Assembly: GCA_019693395.1 (NCBI GenBank)
Contig: JAAMXP010001571.1
Location: forward strand, 1 to 19,463
Direction of reading: 5' to 3'
DNA: 19,463 nt
Source of the DNA: Ettlia oleoabundans
Taxonomy: Eukaryota; Chlorophyta; Chlorophyceae; Chlamydomonadales
Shown here: positions 10,401 through 19,315 of the stretch, one piece after another
Numbering within the stretch: position 1 is the first letter of the stretch
Layout of the letters: every line of letters starts with the position of its first letter
Notes under the pieces: generated by a model
What the model was told of the DNA's origin: nothing
The model's input: only the letters and a program-made list of their open reading frames with translations
The model's database searches: none
Made by a program: the position numbers and the translations under genes

Positions 10401-10911
10401 AACTGATTTAAACAATGACTTGTTTTGATTTGCTGAAACTCGCTGAGGATATGTGTGGCTGACTTGACTACTACAATCGGAATCTTAAACCAGGCTGAGG
10501 CACAGCAGGACAACAGCAGCGGCGGCTGGCCTGCGGCGGGCAGCCCTCCGCATGGGAGCTTTCAGGCCCCAGCCGACAGCTGAATATTTGGCTCTGCTAC
10601 TGTTGAAACTGCCAGAGTTCTTGAGGTCCTGACACCTCCCACGCACAGGCTGGGCGGCAGCTGCCGTGCTGATATGCTGGCGGCGACAGAGGCGAAGCTC
10701 ACCATAGGCAGCCATTGCGTTGGAAGATCTCTAGCAGGCCGCAGCAGCGACCTCGCACTCTCTCCTGGTCCGCAGCCGCGGTGCAGCGCTGCAGCACGCC
10801 AAAAGCGGCGCCGCAGGCGCGCTTGTGCGCGTCTGACGCAGCAACGCTGCCGGCCAGCACGAACGCCACCAGGCAGCAAAGAACCGTCGCCGCACGCGCT
10901 TGTGACGCCAT
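7407..10911 (-). CDS. Predicted secreted/single-pass membrane protein with eight-Cys N-terminal module, 645 aa, family unknown
   Basis: Exons 10911-10703, 10312-9885, 9468-8767, 8523-8268 and 7749-7407. Phases 2, 1, 1, 2 match at every junction and give 645 codons plus TGA. Residues 1-26 form a signal peptide (basic start, then TVLCCLVAFVLAGSVAA). Residues 33-100 carry Cys at 33, 43, 56, 57, 68, 70, 73 and 100: C-x9-C-x12-CC-x10-C-x-C-x2-C-x26-C. The first six recall the plant lipid-transfer/2S-albumin motif, the last two are spaced differently. Cys70 is made by the exon 1/2 junction. A tract of about a dozen Ala follows residue 136, then an acidic EEESDED and Gln-rich coiled-coil-like segments. 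After a long Ala/Ser-rich middle, residues 563-583 are a hydrophobic helix (MLVFELGLCAAWLAVWLL core), leaving a tail of about 60 residues that ends in SSSSCSSC. A type I membrane topology is inferred. I recognise no catalytic motif. The joining of exon 1 to the rest is the weakest step; if wrong, exon 1 is a separate small secreted protein. Confidence 0.6.
7790..7880. repeat. AT-rich island with short inverted repeats in intron 4 of the eight-Cys gene
   Basis: About 90 bases of strongly AT-rich sequence sit inside GC-rich DNA. They hold two small inverted repeats, TTGAA-gatta-TTCAA and CTTGAA-ccattaga-TTCAAG (7857-7876). The host intron (8267-7750) is among the longer ones in the window. No target-site duplication was recognised, so I do not call a mobile element. 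Confidence 0.4.
8688..8762. repeat. AGCCAGCTAG-type simple repeat in intron 3 of the eight-Cys gene
   Basis: The unit AGCCAGCTA and close variants recur at least four times, split by a run of C-rich CCCACCC sequence. It lies just inside the donor at 8766 and is non-coding in the gene model. Confidence 0.45.
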
Positions 10912-12285
10912 TAGAAGGCCGTGGGCTGCACAGGCGGGGCCCACCGGCAAGGGTTCAAGTGAGGATGTGAATCTGAGATGGAGCGCTTGTGAAGTGCTCC
11001 GGCACAAAATATGCGTAACTCATAAGACACGCAGTTTAACGCGGACGCCGCTGGTTCTGGACCCGCCAGGATAGAAGCCGCGGATGGCGCGAGATTCGGC
11101 ATGCGCCGGCTGGTAGCCTATCCTCGGCGCAATTCCACTCCTTCTCACCTTCACCAGGGAATACTGATATTGCTAAGCTGCGCTCGGGCCCGGCGCTCGG
11201 AGCCGCTATAGTAATTGCCCGCTGCAAAGATTAGCACCCCGCAAGGGGTCGCGCCTCTGCCAAATTGTGCCGCCACGAATGCCCGAGCAAGAAATGCGAG
11301 CTAATAGCGTGCTGGTTTCGTCTAGCGCTTGAAACCCGCCGCGGAAGCTAATAGAAAGCAAGAATGGAGCAAGTGAAACCGCCCTCCGCATGTCTTCCTG
11401 CTGCTGCATTCGGACATGCCGTGAGGTTCTGAATTTCCGGCCGTGTCATGCAGGTGCCCGGTCTTCAATGCCACATGCCCATGCGAGTTTATTGCTCCCG
11501 GTGAGCATAGCCGCGTCCGGGAACAGGCATGGCAGCAGTGAACGCGGAGAATGCACCTTTGCTGGGCAGTACCCGCGCGAGTGTTCCTGCACTGTGCCTA
11601 GGCCCCTACCATCCCTGCCGCCAGCCAGCAAGCACAGCTTCCTTTACCCTGGGGAGTGCAGATTTGGTTCTCGCCCCTACATCCCTACCTTCCATTTCTG
11701 TAGCAACTCAGTGCTACCACTCAGCTGCAGCAATACACGCGGTCGTTGCAATCTTTGTGCATGCACATGTGGGTCAAATGCAACACGCGCCCTGCAACGC
11801 TACCCTCGACCCTCACCGCTGCGCAAGTGGTTGATAATGCTGAAAGGCTGGCTGACTGGCATGGTAGCACGGATTTTACAACAAATACCTCCAGCAGGTT
11901 TGCAGCAAGTAATCACAACAGGTATCTAATGGCTTAAGATGCTACAGGCTTTCAAGAGGCTACAAGTTATGTACATGGCTTGGCAAGAATTGTGCTGCAG
12001 TACGATACGCTCAAAGGATTGACATGGATCGTGCAGCAGACCACTTGGAAGGTGACGCAATCAACCATTGACCCTGATGGCCGGACAGTGCACCAACCAT
12101 TCCGCGCAGAGGAAGGCAGCAAGCCAGTTTCGAAACCTCAGGGATTGAGAGGGACAAACAGGCGTAGCGGCAGAGCATTGTCAGCTAACATTGCCCCTGC
12201 AGGAGCAGACACGAACACTACATAAACCTTAGCCTTCAAGAATCTTGAAACTCATTCTGTGGTGTTGGGATGTGCCTATTAGGAC
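10912..12285. other. Long gap: 3' UTR of the START-like gene and promoter of the eight-Cys gene
   Basis: The longest ORF, on the plus strand at 11390-11929, is Cys/Ser/Pro-rich, has no domain I recognise and no splice partners. The left part (10912 to about 11100) should hold the 5' UTR and promoter of the eight-Cys gene. The right part should be the 3' UTR of the START-like gene. Confidence 0.5.
11876..11880 (-). terminator. Candidate TGTAA poly(A) signal of the START-like gene
   Basis: A minus-strand TGTAA, 406 nt after the stop at 12286, is the first match downstream of that gene. Confidence 0.3.
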
Positions 12286-14367
12286 TCACCAGCTGCCGGG
12301 TGTGGGCATGCCGAGAAAACCTTCCCCCCAGCTGCCTGAGGAACGACCGCTAGAAGTGACGGTCAGTGTAGGGCGCATTTTGTAATCTCCATCCAAATTG
12401 CCTGCGCTACCCTCACTGGTGAACAAAGGGTAAGCGGCCCTCCAGCTTGAAAACAAGGCTTCCCAGCTGCCAAGCGCAATGGCCGCCGCTGAGGTGAGCA
12501 CCTGCCTGGTTGCCGCAGCAAACTGGTATAAAGGGCGACTGCTAGGGTCCAAACTGCTGGCAGGGCCATAAAAAGCGCTGCCATCACCAGCTGCCTGGCT
12601 GCTGCTGCTGCCGCTGCCGCCGCTATTGTCAGAATAGCTGACGACAACAGCGGACTTGATGCTAGTGCTGCTGTTGCTGCTTAGAAAGTTTGCGACCTGC
12701 TCATGCAGCTGGCACACAGCGCTGCTGTCGTCGGGAGCCACATCTGCATGAGGCATACCCACACCAATGGCGTCTATGCTGCTCTCCGCCCCTACACTCA
12801 GCAGGCTGGCAAGTGGAAGGGGGTGAGAGGCTGGGCTGGTGGCGCCGCTTGCAGCGACACTAGCAGTGCAGGGGCGGTTGACGATGCTGCTGCTGGCGCC
12901 GCTGCTGCGGCTGCGGATGCAGGGTGGCGAGTCACAGCCCAGCCTCCCCGAGCTATAAGCAGCAAAGGGGCTTGGCGGTAGCAAACCCTCGCTTCCACCG
13001 CTGCTGCTGCTACTTGAGCTGCCAGTGCTGCCGCTGCGGTACTGCTGCAAAACGGATGAAGGCTCTGTGTGCTGGACCTCAATTTTCCTCACCTTGGGGC
13101 TGGATACCTGCTGTGCATCCGCCGCAGATACCTGCTGTGCATCTGCCGCAGCACGCGCGGGCCCCTGCGCACCGGCCCCGGCACAAATGGCGCCATTGGA
13201 GCTGCCATGCAGAGGAGTGCCGCACCCGCACTGGCATGCGTGCTGGGAGCTGAGGCTGAGATTCAGCGTGGGTTTGCCGGCATTGATGCGGAGCGCCTCA
13301 GCATAGAGGTCCTGGTAGGTTGTGCGTACCTGCATTGCAAGCAGTACAGACAACACAGGCAGCAGGAGGTTGTTGTTTTCTTTTTTGGTAATGTAGCTGA
13401 AACTGTGTGTATACCTGAAGTTGTTGGTGTGTATTTGTGTGTGATGTTGTGTAAAAGAAGAAGAATGTGCATAGCTGCCAGCTGCCGCATTGGCAGGCCG
13501 CTGACAACGCGCGGCAAACGGCAGCTAGCGGCGGGGTGGCGCAAACCAAGACAAAGCACAACACCAATACTTGAAAGCAGTACCAGCCGTCATTCACGAA
13601 ACGCCAGCGCACGCGCACACCTGCCCGGCCACAAAGCCGCGCACGGCTGCGTTCAAGAAGGAGGGCAAGCCACGGGGCTGTACCGCCTGCTCCACACGAA
13701 CTACGCTGCTGCAGGGCCCATCTGCAGCGCATGGGGACCAATCACGCGGGGCAACGGGCGGGGTGACTTGCAGCAATGACATGGCAGGCTAACCACGGGT
13801 AGAGCTTCTCTGCTTGATACGGAGCTGCAAGCCCCCCCCAAAATACAGCAAGGGCATGTCGCTGTCGTCAGATGTGCAGCAGCGCTCGCCATGCCCTGCA
13901 CACCTCCCTGCTGGGCCCATGGGGTGTGGCAGTCGGCAGGAAGAAAACTTGTTTCTGTGCTAGCACCTCACCTGGCTCCACAGTCCAGCAGCCCTCCAGT
14001 GCCGACAGGTGGCCGCAGTCGCTGCCTGAATCAGCTGCCACCAACGCGGTGGCATTTTCCCGTGCGCCTGTGCCTGCCCCTGTGCTGACGACTTCCTTGC
14101 CGTCTGTACCTGAGCCGGCAGGTCCCCTGCACACCGGTTTCGTGGCAGCTTCCTTGCCGCTACTGGCAGCAGCGGGGGCAGTACCCAGCAGGCGGTACCG
14201 CATGCTGAGGGCGCTCCTGTTGTGTTCCACCAGCAGTGGGGTGACCACGCGGCCGCTGAAGCCCAGGAACCGAGTGGCTGCAGGCATTTGAGTGAGGAGG
14301 CACCAGAGTGTAGCACTCAGGTGGTCGGGATGAGTGTGCATGGTTGACCTTTGCCTGGGGTACAGAA

Positions 14368-14409
<42 letters not shown>

Positions 14410-15896
14410 CCTATAGGGCGGCAGGAAGGAAGGCGTCACGCAGGTGGGCAGGCAGGCAGGCAGGGGGGCAGTCAGGCGGGCCAGCCTGGGGTAGAGAAGG
14501 GCACTGCTGCCCTTGCACTGGTATGTGGGAAGTGCCCCTTGAGACAGACCGGTACGTGCAGGCACCCCTATTGCAGGCCCCTGCTTGCGGGCCCCTGTTT
14601 ACAGGCAGGCAGGCACGCGGGCGGCAGGGAGCAGGGGAGGCCGGGCGGGTGGGAAATCAGGCAGGGAGAAGTGGGGGAGGGAGGGAGGCAGCAAGATGGG
14701 TGGGGGCGGGCGGTCAGGCCAGTGTAAGGTGGAGAAGGGTGGGCGGGCCGCAGGCAGGCAGATAGGCATGCAAGCAGGCAGGCCGAAAAGCAGCATTTGC
14801 CTCACTTGAAACGTGCTCCATCTCGCACACCACCCTGCCGCTGCCGCCATCCGCGCTGATGGTGCGGCGCAGCGTGCACTGCTCCAAGTCGCTCATGAAA
14901 GCTGCAGCAGCGGGAGGCAGGAGCAACGGCAGGCAGGGACATGGGGTAAATTATGGCTGCAGTTTTGGCACGAAGGTGGCTGTGCTGCGCTGCTGCCGCC
15001 ATTCTGGCAGGCGGCGATTGATGAGCGGCGACGGCGCCCGCCCAGCCGCCATGTCGGGCGCGCCACCTGTCACCCGCACCTGCATTGCCAGGATGGACCA
15101 GCAGCTCCCACACCGTCAGTGCAGGTAGAGGCAGGCGTGCCTCTCCTGCTAGGCAGCAGGCAAAGCCTGGGCGCTTGTTGAATGTGAAACTAAGGTGATG
15201 CTGCGCCCAGCGGTGTGGCGGCAGGTGCTGCTGGCCAAGGTGCATGTCTTGGGAGGGCTGCTGATCCATAATACGAAGCAAAACGAACGTGGTTGGGGTA
15301 ACTTCGTTATTCTGTGCGGTAGAATGGGGCAATAGTAGAGAGGCAGCCTGCCACCAGGCGCCTCGCAAGCGCAGCTTCTGCCTAACCGCCACCAAAGTTT
15401 GAACCGTCCAGGTGGCGGCGGCAACCGTAATCGCGTGAAATATGCAGCATCAATTTCATTCTGCCGGTCAAATGACTGGGCAGGCGGTCTGTTGCAAGTA
15501 AAGGACGCAAAGAATATTGGGGGCAGGCGTCAACGGCCGCGGTGTGGCGGTTTGTCTGCCGCTGCGCCGATGGCTCGTCGGCGGCGCTGCCGCCATCCTA
15601 AACTGGCGGACACCATCAGCCGGGCTTCACGCAAGGGTATAATTTTTAGCACGTGCATATTCCCTGGCTTGGCAGCGCCGTCAAGCCCAACCTGGTGTCA
15701 AAGTACTCGCGGCAGTGGCAAGGGGTCTTTTTATGTGTTCCTGGTTGAAAAGCATCAATCCAGGTTCTGAATTGCGAGGACAAAAACAACGCTTTGTACC
15801 TCGTACGGCATGGCTCTGCTTGCAGATGGGAAACCCCGGCGGCAAAGCCTGCCGCTGTGGGTCCCGCTGGGCTTTAGGGCCACTGGCATCCTCCAT
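12286..15896 (-). CDS. START-like (SRPBCC, polyketide-cyclase/COQ10 type) protein with long Ser-rich tail, about 569 aa
   Basis: Exons 15896-15800, 15145-15080, 14901-14806, 14277-13972, 13721-13621 and 13329-12286; phases 1,1,1,1,0 agree throughout. Residues 33-235 read like the SRPBCC fold seen in plant and cyanobacterial cyclase-like/COQ10-like proteins: EARLPLPALTVWELLVHPGN (helix after strand 1), FMSDLEQC, VVCEMEHVS, RFLGFSGRVV, ALSMRYRLLG, then LEGCWTVEP, VVRVEQAVQPRGLPSF and a closing helix TYQDLYAEAL. Such domains bind hydrophobic ligands such as lipids or quinones; the ligand here is unknown. Between RLLG and LEGCW a loop of about 58 residues (119-176) is inserted, rich in Gly/Ala/Thr. 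Residues 223-569 are one exon, mostly Ser/Ala/Gly-rich and probably disordered, with a Cys cluster CQCGC at 254-258. The first exon is the least sure: no chloroplast transit peptide is seen, in-frame stops TAG TAA lie just upstream, and a further 5' exon is possible. Confidence 0.62.
13103..13150 (-). repeat. 24-bp in-frame tandem repeat in the last exon of the START-like gene
   Basis: Two 24-nt units (13103-13126, 13127-13150) differ at one base and encode the octapeptide repeat with core DAQQVS. The length keeps the frame, as expected within a tolerated disordered tail. Confidence 0.75.
14369..14406. repeat. (GGCA)n microsatellite in intron 3 of the START-like gene
   Basis: About nine and a half perfect GGCA units occur in the 528-nt intron between exons 14901-14806 and 14277-13972. 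A second short run lies near 14449-14464, and looser CAGG-rich sequence continues to about 14780. On the transcribed strand it reads TGCC. Confidence 0.85.
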
Positions 15897-16546
15897 ATCA
15901 TCACGCTGTTCCTTTTACTATGTTCCAGAAGCAACTTCCCAATCAATCTCGCCCAGCGCGGTCTGCCGCCGGGCGCCGTTGCCGGGAGCGGGCTGCGGCA
16001 AGGGTCTCGCCGCCTACAGGCCGTCATTCCGGTGCGGTCAAGCCCTGAAAGCATCGACTGGTGCTGCCGACGGCAGCCAGCGCCTGCAGGAGGCGTTTCT
16101 CCCGCCTGGCGTACCGGCGGGTTTGTTGCCGCCGGCACCGCCTCCGAATCCTCACTCATGATCTACCCTGCCTCCTGGCTGTTTGCAGAGCCCTCTCGAT
16201 CACATCTCCCTGGAGAGCAGCAATCTAGTGAAGAAGGCGCCTACGGGAGGAACCATCCAGTAGGTTGCGCCTTAGACGCCGCGTCTTCTTGTGAAGTTTC
16301 GAATAGCATAATAGCTTGAGTTGTAGCGCTGTTATGCCGTTGTTGGGCAATCACAATCCTGCCGTGCTCCTTTCAACCAGGCTGTTAGCGCAGGGGCGGA
16401 ACAGCAAGGTCGCAGGTGGTCATCGGATAGGCAGGAGTTGCACACTTATGTGTAATGGGCTCAGAGGTGAGCGACGGTGGTTAACAGTATAAGGGGCCGC
16501 CGCTGCAGCTGGTGCAACGTTGTAGGTGCGCATTCAGAAGGTCCAA
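15897..16546. other. Gap upstream of the START-like gene
   Basis: Overlapping ORFs occur on both strands, none with a domain I recognise. On the minus strand, ATG 16159 opens a 134-codon ORF that could supply an extra 5' exon of the START-like gene, for example through the donor-like GCCG|GTACGC near 16115, but I cannot join it with confidence. Plus-strand ORFs here run antisense to exon 1. Confidence 0.4.
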
Positions 16547-17553
16547 TCACTGGATGGAGCATGACGATGTGTCGCGCATTGGGACATTTGCGTAGTATCT
16601 GTGAAGCTGCAAGCAAGGATTTGGAGTTCAGCAGATCAGGTATTTGCAGCGTCGTCGAAAGCTCAAAAGCACTCTCCAGCTGCGAGCCAGCCAGCCGTCA
16701 CTTTCAGTTACTCACGTGCTTGTGCGACTGGCACAGGAAGATGACGTCGTCCCAGGGAAAGTAGTACGTCATGCCACATTCTCGGCAACAGCTGGGATAC
16801 ACGCGGGCACGGCACATCCTGTACCCGTGGTGCACGTGACTCGGACAGAACATGCCCTGTTGCACGTTTGCCACACAGGTATAGCCGCATCTCTGCCTGT
16901 GGCTGTTCATGGCTTCGCACCCCAAGTGGAACATCACAGAGGCTGATTTTGGTCTGGTGTTGGTCGGATGCCGTCTGGCAGATCTGCTTGGAGCACAAGC
17001 AGAACGAGCATGTTATACAACTTAGCGGTGCGACGGGCAGGCCGACGGGGCAAAAAGTTACGGGGACACCCAGTTCGCTAGATCCTTTGTCAACTCCCAG
17101 GGCTTGCGAGCTGTAGGGCCCCCGTCCCCCGCCCAGAGCCCACCGTAGACTTGCAGCAGGCCTCGCCACCCGCGGTGCCACAAGCCAAGAACTCGCAGCC
17201 GCGCACGCGCGCTGTTCGCGGGACTCCGCAGTCACCTGAGCTCAAATTAAGTGTTACCGCACTCGTTGCGCAAGCTAAAAGTACAAGACGTGCGTGAACA
17301 AGTCCAGGGAGTCGCCGAAGCAGAAACACGCACTTAAGGGCCTCAAAAGCCACAAGGTGGCCAGCACCCAGCACAGCACCACCCACATTTGGGCCTTTGC
17401 AGATCCACTCTCCAAACGCCCTGTTCGCTCTTCCCGACACTTTCGCATCATGTCTTGGTCCTTTTCAACCCACCATGCCACGGGCTTTGCTCGGCGCACG
17501 TTGCCTGGCAATGGCAGCAGGTCCCCAGAGACCCACGTGGTGCTCACTTCCGC
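16547..17553 (-). CDS. Cys/His-rich, probably zinc-binding protein; model partial
   Basis: The best supported exon is 16983-16716, ending in a perfect donor (CAC|GTGAGT). It encodes a dense set of possible metal ligands: GCEAM, HRQRCGYTC, FCPSHVHHGYRMC, PSCCRECG and FLCQSHKH. The last part fits a small zinc ribbon, C-x2-C-x14-C-x2-H. A final exon 16606-16547 follows through a 109-nt intron in phase 0 and adds 19 codons ending in SSCSIQ. An upstream exon ending at a phase 2 donor at 17387 would add WVSGDLLPLPGNV and WWVEKDQDMMRKC; its start (at or below 17553) and any earlier exons are unresolved. Sequence between 17380 and 17000 also contains Cys-rich reading frames, so another exon may be hidden there. 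I do not recognise the family. A DNA-, RNA- or protein-binding role would be a guess. Confidence 0.38.
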
Positions 17554-17560
17554 CTCTCAG

Positions 17561-17971
17561 GGTTCATGCAACGCATGTGTCCTGATTGCAGCAGAGAAAG
17601 GCCGTGCGTTCGCTAGAGGAGAGCATATGTCACGAGTGTTTATGCTAGCACAACATGCGGATTTATGTTGCCAACGCAATCAGGGAACTCGGAATAAAGC
17701 ACCGCGGCAGAGATAGAAACAGTATTGATGCCTCTACCATGAGTTGCCAGGGTAAAGAGGAGGGCTGGCAGCTGAAGCAGTGTACTCTGGTATCGTTGCC
17801 AGGCTGCTGCTGCTGCTCGTGGTTACCCAGCTGGTAACCATGCTGACTTGGCAACAGAACCAAGATGACGTGGCATCAGAACTCGAGATGGTGCAAGCCA
17901 GGCTGCTGCTGCCCTTGGCTATCTTTGCTAAAAAAAACTCCAGCTGGCATTCTGACGTCACCACGTCCACC
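17561..17971. other. Gap between the MCM10-like and Cys/His-rich genes
   Basis: Non-coding by inspection: GCAGCAG-rich runs near 17800 and 17900, a run of seven A at 17931-17937, and no convincing exon. It should hold the 3' UTR of the MCM10-like gene and the start region of the next gene. Confidence 0.4.
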
Positions 17972-19251
17972 TTACGCCGCATCAGAACCGCCAGCCAACA
18001 TCGCCATTTGCACTCGGTTCGATGCCATCGACTGACTGCACGCCTGCGTAAGGTGTTCCTGCCTGCCTGCCTGCCTGCCTGTGTGACTGCCTGCCTGCGT
18101 GACTGCCTAACCCTCAAGCACCTCACTGCCTACGCGTACCTGCCTCTCTGCTTAGAGAGCTCACAGTGCCAGGCCAGCTCACCAGCTGTTTGCCCACTTC
18201 TGCTCCACCCCTCGCGCCACCAGCTGATCCCTGCTGGCCAGGCTGCTCTGCTGCCGCTGGAACTCGTGCTCCTTCTGAGGGCGAAACATGGAAACCGACA
18301 GAAACTCTGTGCCGGGTTGGTTGCACCTGCACGTGGAGGAAGGCTGGTCTGGGTTGGTTTGGTTGTGGTTGAGTTATGATAGGAAGGAGGATATCCAGTG
18401 GCAAAGAGAAGGAAACATGTTTTCGAAAAAGAAGTTGAGCACACTGTTGTTGAGCTACCGCTATGCAGAGCAGTGAGAGGTGCAAAGCAGTAGGCGCCAT
18501 TGTCACTGGGCGGCCCTAGGTTTGCAAGCATACTGCCGGAAAGCACCCAGCTGCTAAGCCGCTGCGCAAATCTTGGCTGGTAAAAACTCAGCTTCTCAGC
18601 ATGTCAGCAGGGCACTGCGGAAAATACCCTCGGCACTCACTTGGCGCAGCGGCCGCTGGGGTACTTGAGGCCCACCGTTGTGAAGCGATGCTTGCAACCC
18701 TGGCACTGCCACCAGCGCTTGGTGACCTGTGACAGGGGAATAAGGGGAGGAAGGGCCAGTAAACAGAAAGTGTGCGGATGCAAATGCTGGTATGTGGTGC
18801 CGACATGCTAGGGAGAAGAGAGGCCAGTTGAAAGGAGAGAAGTGCGGGTGTGAATGGCACTGCCACCAGCGCTTGGTGGCTGGCAGGTGTGTGGGTGGTG
18901 GTGGGGTGGGCGTGAGGGGCCGGTGGGAAAAAGAAGCAAGCAGGAGCAAATGCTGGAAATAGTGTTGGCGCCCTGCTAGCGAGGAAGAAAGGCCAGTTGA
19001 CATGAGGAAGAAGAGAGACGTGAGTGCAAGTGGCAGTGCCATCGGCCCTTTGCGGCATCCTTCCCTTCATCGTCTCCACAAAGCAAGCTTGGAGCTGCCC
19101 TGATCCACCAGCAGCATCACCCCCATCAGCGGAATCATGGCAGCGACAAAAAGCTGAGGGTCACCTGCACCCTCTCCACCGCATGTGGGTGTGCAGCGCA
19201 CTGCGGGCGCCGCCGTTCCGCCGTGTAGCAGCACAGCTTGCATTGGAAGGC
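17972..19251 (-). CDS. MCM10: C-terminal zinc-binding region of an MCM10-like DNA replication factor (5' part outside window)
   Basis: Exons 19251-19165, 18726-18641, 18326-18183 and 18035-17972; phases 0,2,2 agree and give 126 residues plus TAA. The first visible exon starts AFQCKLCCYTAE and holds C-x2-C-x10-C-x2-H. The second begins VTKRWWQCQGC and, completed by the third (GRCAKCN), gives C-x2-C-x15-C-x2-C. This twin zinc arrangement, with a KRWW step between the two parts and a SMFRPQK segment after the last Cys pair, fits the C-terminal domain of the replication initiation factor MCM10 as I know it. MCM10 binds DNA, the CMG helicase and polymerase alpha during origin firing. A charged helix (KEHEFQRQQSS) and DQLVARGVEQKW follow. 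The last exon is chosen because it keeps phase and ends soon after; an alternative acceptor at 18044 gives a different tail. The upstream OB-fold part would lie beyond the right edge. Confidence 0.6.
18058..18081. repeat. (CCTG)6 microsatellite in the last intron of the MCM10-like gene
   Basis: Six perfect CCTG units, followed by looser CTGCCTGCGTGA copies to about 18110. On the transcribed strand it reads CAGG and ends 22 nt before the acceptor used for the last exon, so it supplies extra AG dinucleotides close to that splice site. Confidence 0.8.
18701..19000. repeat. Diverged tandem duplication covering the start of an MCM10-like exon and its intron
   Basis: TGGCACTGCCACCAGCGCTT followed by GGTG occurs at 18701-18724 (exon 18726-18641) and again near 18855-18878 within the intron. 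The flanks match too: CAAATGCTGG with GGCCAGTTGA downstream is found near 18781-18830 and near 18947-18998. The period is about 155-165 bp. Confidence 0.65.
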
Positions 19252-19263
19252 CTGCAACAACGA

Positions 19264-19315
19264 AGGCAGGCAGGCAGGCGGGCAGGCAGGTAGGTAGGTA
19301 GGTGATTGATTGATA
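19264..19315. repeat. Compound GGCA/GGTA/TTGA microsatellite next to a splice acceptor
   Basis: GGCA and GGCG units run into GGTA units and then TTGA units. On the transcribed minus strand this is CCTACC/TGCC sequence ending a dozen bases before the acceptor TTGTTGCAG, so it is the polypyrimidine-rich stretch of that intron. Confidence 0.75.

Noticed and set aside
10562..10702. Reading through exon 1 of the eight-Cys gene into a frame with ARQLPPSLC, like the last part of a lipid-transfer motif
   Set aside because: It needs a one-base frameshift or a 26-nt intron, and no eighth Cys follows. The GTGAGC donor joined to the acceptor at 10313 needs neither.
11390..11929. 179-codon plus-strand ORF
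   Set aside because: Cys/Ser/Pro-rich with no recognisable domain, and it lies where the minus-strand START-like gene needs its 3' UTR.
13789..13910. Possible extra exon encoding PLLYFGGGLQLRIKQ in the START-like gene
   Set aside because: It has an acceptor in the right phase but runs to a TAG and has no donor in the needed phase. The exon at 13721-13621 continues the SRPBCC fold better.
14369..14406. CRISPR-like direct repeats
   Set aside because: A four-base unit with no spacers; a simple microsatellite in a eukaryotic intron.
14334..14765. Plus-strand ORF with a repeated Ala-Gly-Arg-Gln pattern
   Set aside because: It is the translation of the GGCA microsatellite within an intron; the repeat is open in several frames.
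15810..16319. 169-codon plus-strand ORF
   Set aside because: Antisense to the proposed first exon of the START-like gene; GC-rich DNA often leaves such shadows, and no domain was seen.
16450..16679. Alternative 72-codon last exon of the Cys/His-rich gene, starting LESAFELS
   Set aside because: Open and protein-like, but it would need a 36-nt intron, shorter than any other here. It remains a second choice.
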